Shown: positions 59,817-64,000 of the stretch, in pieces
Layout of the letters: each line of letters begins with the position of its first letter
Position numbering within the stretch: position 1 is the stretch's first letter
Assembly (NCBI RefSeq): GCF_010015445.1
Contig: NC_053127.1
Coordinates: forward strand, 23,786,745 to 23,850,744
From: Perca fluviatilis
Taxonomy: Eukaryota > Chordata > Actinopteri > Perciformes > Percidae
Reading direction: 5' to 3'
Length of the DNA: 64,000 bases
Position numbers and translations under genes: made by a program
Notes under the pieces: model-generated
Database searches by the model: none
Told to the model about the DNA's origin: nothing
What the model saw: only the letters and a program-made list of their open reading frames with translations

Positions 59817-60469
59817 ATCGGCACATTCAAATGTTGAATGTGTAATTTTAACAACTTGAAGATAAGATGTGTTTTTAGTAAAAAAGAAAGGGAAAGGATC
59901 ACCTTTGTGTGGTGTGAAAGTCATATTGTTCATAATTGGCTGTGGATTCTGTATTACATGCTCTGATGGTGTAGTGTTCAATGCAGTTTTTTGAAATACA
60001 CATTCACTTTCTTGCTAGCTAGCTTGGCTCTGTCCAAAGATAACATAATCTGCCTACCAGCACCTCTAAAATTCATTAAGTAACAAGTAACTGTTGTCTC
60101 ATACTTGTCTTGGATTCGTTGGTATTTGGACTCGGACTTGTCTCGGACTCGGCCATTACACTCGCTAAATATTCTAGTTGGTCTTGACCGAGTCCGGCAC
60201 TATATGCTTTTATTCTAAAGTAACTTCCTCCTTCACAACAAAACCATTGATGAAAACAGGTATTAGTTTAATTCAAAATCCATCTAGAACAGGCATTGAG
60301 ATTTGTCGCCTGGTGTACACCTGGCTGCATCATAAACAGTAGGCTACCTTAATCGTCAGGTATCAATTATTTTAATTTTGGCCACAAACACAATGTCAGC
60401 GAGCACTTTGTACTATGAATTCTTCAGGACAAGTAATAATTTCAAGAATGGGAACATTTCCATTTATAT

Positions 60470-60663
60470 ATATATATATTTTTTTTAAGATTATTTTTTG
60501 GGGCTTTTCCCTTTATTATAGTGACAGTGGATAGACATGAAAGGGGGCGAGAGATGGGGGACGACACGCAGCAAAGGGCCGCAGGTCGGACTTGAACCCC
60601 GGCCGCTGCAGGTCCCAGCCACATGGGGCGAACACTCTCACTGGGTGAGCTAGAGGCCGGCAC
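60470..60663 (-). mobile_element. tRNA-derived SINE
   Basis: On the minus strand: a tRNA-like head with box A (TAGCTCACCCAGTGAGAGTG) and box B (GGGTTCAAGTCC), a body with GGCCCTTTGCTGCGTGTC and CTATCCACTGTCACTATAA, then an A-rich tail. Flanked by TCCATTTATAT (60459) and TCCATTTTATAT (60664), a plausible target duplication. Fits a SINE family widespread in percomorph fish. Confidence 0.85.
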
Positions 60664-63600
60664 TCCATTTTATATTTTAAGTAAATAATATGGCCTAATT
60701 TGATCTTATAGTGTGTTACTCTCCACTTGCTTTTTGATTAATACAAATAATAAAGCAAAATTATCATCTTAAAATAGAAGATAATTATACTGTCTCTCAT
60801 GTAACATAAATTATAAACAGTCTCTGTATTGACTGTCTCTCATTTGGACTCGGCCTTGACTTGGACTTGAACCTCTTTGGACTCGGTCTTGACTCGGTCT
60901 TGACTAGTCCTGGTCTTGGACTCGACAAAGGTGGACTTGACTATAGCCCTGGCTGGCGGTAGCTTCAGATTTACTGTACAAACACAAGAGTGGTATCGAT
61001 CTTCTTCTCTATCTCTAAATGCAAAACGTATATTTCACAAAATATTCCTTTAAGTATTTATGAATGCTCACACACAGCCATCATTTCAGAAGAAGAAAAA
61101 AAGCTCATCAGAGGATGTCTTCACCAGTTTTTGGAAATATTGTAAAATCGAAGGTGAATGTTTGGCAATGCTTTACACAATTTTTGCAGCCGTTACTGTA
61201 GTAAAATGAACATGCTGGAACGTAACCAAACAATACATAACAACCTTGGATCTATCATAACTTTGAGAACTCATTTAAACCGACAAGTCATGAATGATTC
61301 ATGAGCACCAGAGACAAGGTTGTCAAATTGTTTGGCCTGAGGGAGAGCATTCTGCATGATAGTGTCTATCTTAATACACACTCTTTGGCTGGGGTAATAA
61401 ATGTGTATACACACACACAATACATTGTTATTGAAACTGTTATTTATTTACATAGTAGCATCAGAGTCCCTGAGGTCACTGATAATCAGAGGAAAAAAAC
61501 ACTGTGCCTAAATTCCATTATTAAAACTTGCTCAGCATGAAAAACATATTCACCAGCTCCGCGTAGATATTTGGACAACCAGACATCTTGTATGTTTGTG
61601 TTTTATTTAAACAGAAATAGATATTTACCCAAAAGCATGTCCTTTTATCACGATGCACTGTTAAAAATATCTGAGCCACTGCTACTGCAGCCAGAGTCCT
61701 GTCAGTTTGGATGACCTGCCCCAAGTTGACAAGTACTCATCCTCAGATTTGTCATGGCGTTCTCATTGGGGAGCATAATAAAAACATAAAAGCTTTTAGA
61801 ATGTCTTTAGAATATTTGTATCTACCTAAAGCGTCATTTCACTTGCAGGCAATGCCAGCTCTCTGATACTTTCACTGACATGAATACATGCTTTGACCCT
61901 TAGTTTAACAAGAGCTTTTAGGGTGTATTGCTGTGGGGCAACACAACATTCATGGGTCATCATGTAGCATACATGCATCAGCTTTATTTGAAAAAGGGAA
62001 TACAGATGCTAAAGAAATGACCATAACTACAACAGAGGCTTTTAAGTATTAGTTGACTGAAGTCATCACTGGCAGTCAATTTCAAAATGCTACATGTATT
62101 TGGCCAAACATGATTACAGCTATTTGCAAGAAAGAATATTATTTCTTGTTTTTCTTACACAGTTGCTCAACTCTGGCTGGTCATAATGCTGTAAAATGGT
62201 TGAATAGTACTGAATAGATTTGGGGGCAAGCTACTGTACTAGAGATGTGCAGTTAGTCTTTCATCCTTTGAATCAGAATGTGCGTACATGTCAGCGCTGT
62301 AACCGAGCGACGGTGATCACTACTGACAAGCTACAGTGATGCTGTAGCAGTTTGTTGCAGTCTTACACAACATCCTTCATGGAGGCTGCCTCGGAGAGCT
62401 GTGCTGTTATTAACTAAATGTTACCTGAGAGGATCCAAGGACAACAAGCTGTGAACTACACAGAATGACGTGAAAGAAAACCAAAGATGCCGTCGGGGCA
62501 GTGAATTATTTAGAGGGGCTGCTTTCATAGATGTGGAAAAATTGTATGAGCCTCAGCTGTTGAATGTTAAAAAGAAAAATCCCTTCTAATGCTTCAGTGT
62601 TTTTGGTGTTTAAAATTGACTTGAAACAAGAAACAATTCACACCTCATTAGTTTATTATTCATGATTTTCTGTTCATAGTGAGACATTTGTGTCATGTTA
62701 TTTTACAAGACTGAGCACCAGAACAGATTATTTCACTTAATGAATTACAAAAAGGTTAGAAGTTGTGTTTTATAAGTCATTTTAATCCATAAAATTAATT
62801 AACTTAATTGGATAGAATGAAGAATTTGGATGAGTTAATTGAAACTGCTTTGCATACAGAGTCATAACACTTTCCACCTAACTTCTTTTCTTGTATTTTT
62901 CCTTTTTTTTGTGTTTTTTTCTTTTTTATTCAGTGTCTTCTGCAGCATTACAGCATTCCAACCTTTTTAAATTGAGTGTTTTATTCCTCTGTCTCTTGTA
63001 ATAGTGTTCCTTGGATGATGTTTTTACAGTATATGCAAAGCATGTGTAGGTGGAGTGTTAGAAGCGCTTTTACTGCGGTGCAGTGAATATTAAAGTGTAT
63101 TCTTCCATACATGACTCCAATAGCCAAAGCCCATGTCTGTGTATCGCTGCTGTAGATTTCCTTCTGTCATGTTGTTTTAGCATGTGGGTTGAATCCAGTT
63201 GTATTCCTCAGATTAGGGCTAATCCAACGAGTGTTGCCCCGCTTTTTGCGTATAATGAGTATGTGCTCGGGGTAACCCGCTGGAAGAAGATGTGTGCTTT
63301 CACAAAGCTGTAATCTGTAGAGAAGAGGGAATTCCAGCCAACATGCAACCACACTGCCTGAGGAGAAACACCTACTCAGGCTTCAGTCCCTATATGCCCT
63401 CTGCTTTGTCTGTGGTTGGTCAACTGGGATGAATTGCACAACAATGCAGACTGTAATGCGGATACAAATATAAGAACACTTAAATGTCATAACACAGAGA
63501 TCATTTAAACACGGTAAACTTTGCCTTAGGTCATATTATCATCGCAAAACAAACATTTACTGTGATTTTATGGCGAAATTGAACTAGCAGATCTTAACAA

Positions 63601-63679
63601 GCCTTTAAGTAGAATGAGTGTGGCTTATTAAACTCAAACTAGTTTAGATGCTGTAAAGATGATGTAAGGATGAATTGCC

Positions 63680-63995
63680 TTGACATTTTGTCCAGACATT
63701 CCTGGTGCCCAGAGGATGAATCCTAATGAGTTTGGTGGTCCCCTAATGTTTCCCCTATAGCCAGCTGCAGGTTTAAATTTGTGGTTTTGACTGAAATATC
63801 TCAACAACTAGTGGATGGATTCTGATAAAATTTGATTGCAAAGCTAATCATATTTATATTAGCTTCAACTGTACTGTGTGTTAAATGCTAATTACTGTAG
63901 CAAATGATAGCCTGCTAACACACTAAGTCAGATGGTAAACATGGTAAACACAGCCCAGTTTAAATGTATATTTTAATGTTCATGTAGCACAATGA
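63680..63995 (+). mobile_element. Teleost GCTAAC-type dispersed repeat, copy 2
   Basis: Shows GACATTTTGTCCAGACATTC, CCAGAGGATGAATCCTAATG, GAAATATCTCAACAACTAGTGG and GATGGTAAACATGGTAAACA, successive blocks of the same family as 48960-49280 but including more of its 5' part. Runs to the window edge. Confidence 0.7.
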
Positions 63996-64000
63996 ATGCA

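Overview
The window is vertebrate genomic DNA, most likely from a spiny-rayed (percomorph) teleost. The evidence is multi-exon genes with GT/AG introns, a DM20-type proteolipid gene without the PLP-specific exon 3B, long (CA)n microsatellites, and many teleost-type dispersed elements: TTAA-flanked and hAT-like foldback MITEs, a Tc1 relic, a 5'-truncated LINE and a tRNA-derived SINE. I see no bacterial, phage, CRISPR or operon structure.

Layout from left to right. (1) 3-745, + strand: the 3' end of a ZNF185/sciellin-like gene with a C-terminal LIM domain. (2) 1791-6339, - strand: a complete seven-exon proteolipid gene (plp1/DM20), tail-to-tail with the LIM gene. (3) 10770-21297, - strand: neuroligin-3 (nlgn3) with five recognised coding exons; a likely non-coding first exon at about 24.8-25.0 kb takes the locus to 25 kb. 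The start of its fourth coding exon looks damaged. (4) 25.1-30.0 kb: repeat-rich intergenic DNA between divergent nlgn3 and cchcr1. (5) 30082-39221, + strand: cchcr1, a centrosomal coiled-coil protein, 19 coding exons whose lengths sum to exactly 871 codons including the stop. (6) 40-55 kb: intergenic DNA full of mobile elements, plus an unassigned, frame-broken coding-like patch at 43.1-44.0 kb. (7) 55256 to the end, + strand: the first two exons of gria3 (AMPA receptor subunit) followed by more than 8 kb of intron 2 that runs out of the window.

plp1, nlgn3 and gria3 are neural genes whose human counterparts all lie on Xq, and ZNF185 is on Xq as well, so the block is best read as conserved synteny with human Xq. 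cchcr1 (6p21 in human) is the exception. The genes do not form one pathway: plp1 serves myelin, nlgn3 and gria3 serve excitatory synapses, and cchcr1 serves centrosomes and P-bodies.

I found no convincing new multi-gene system. The best leads are: a 112-bp (TG)n tract about 11 bp upstream of an nlgn3 splice acceptor at the alternatively spliced site-A region; the missing start of an nlgn3 exon; a candidate alternative terminal exon in cchcr1; an inverted pair of one MITE family inside cchcr1; and two unassigned coding-like segments (15.6-15.9 kb and 43.1-44.0 kb).
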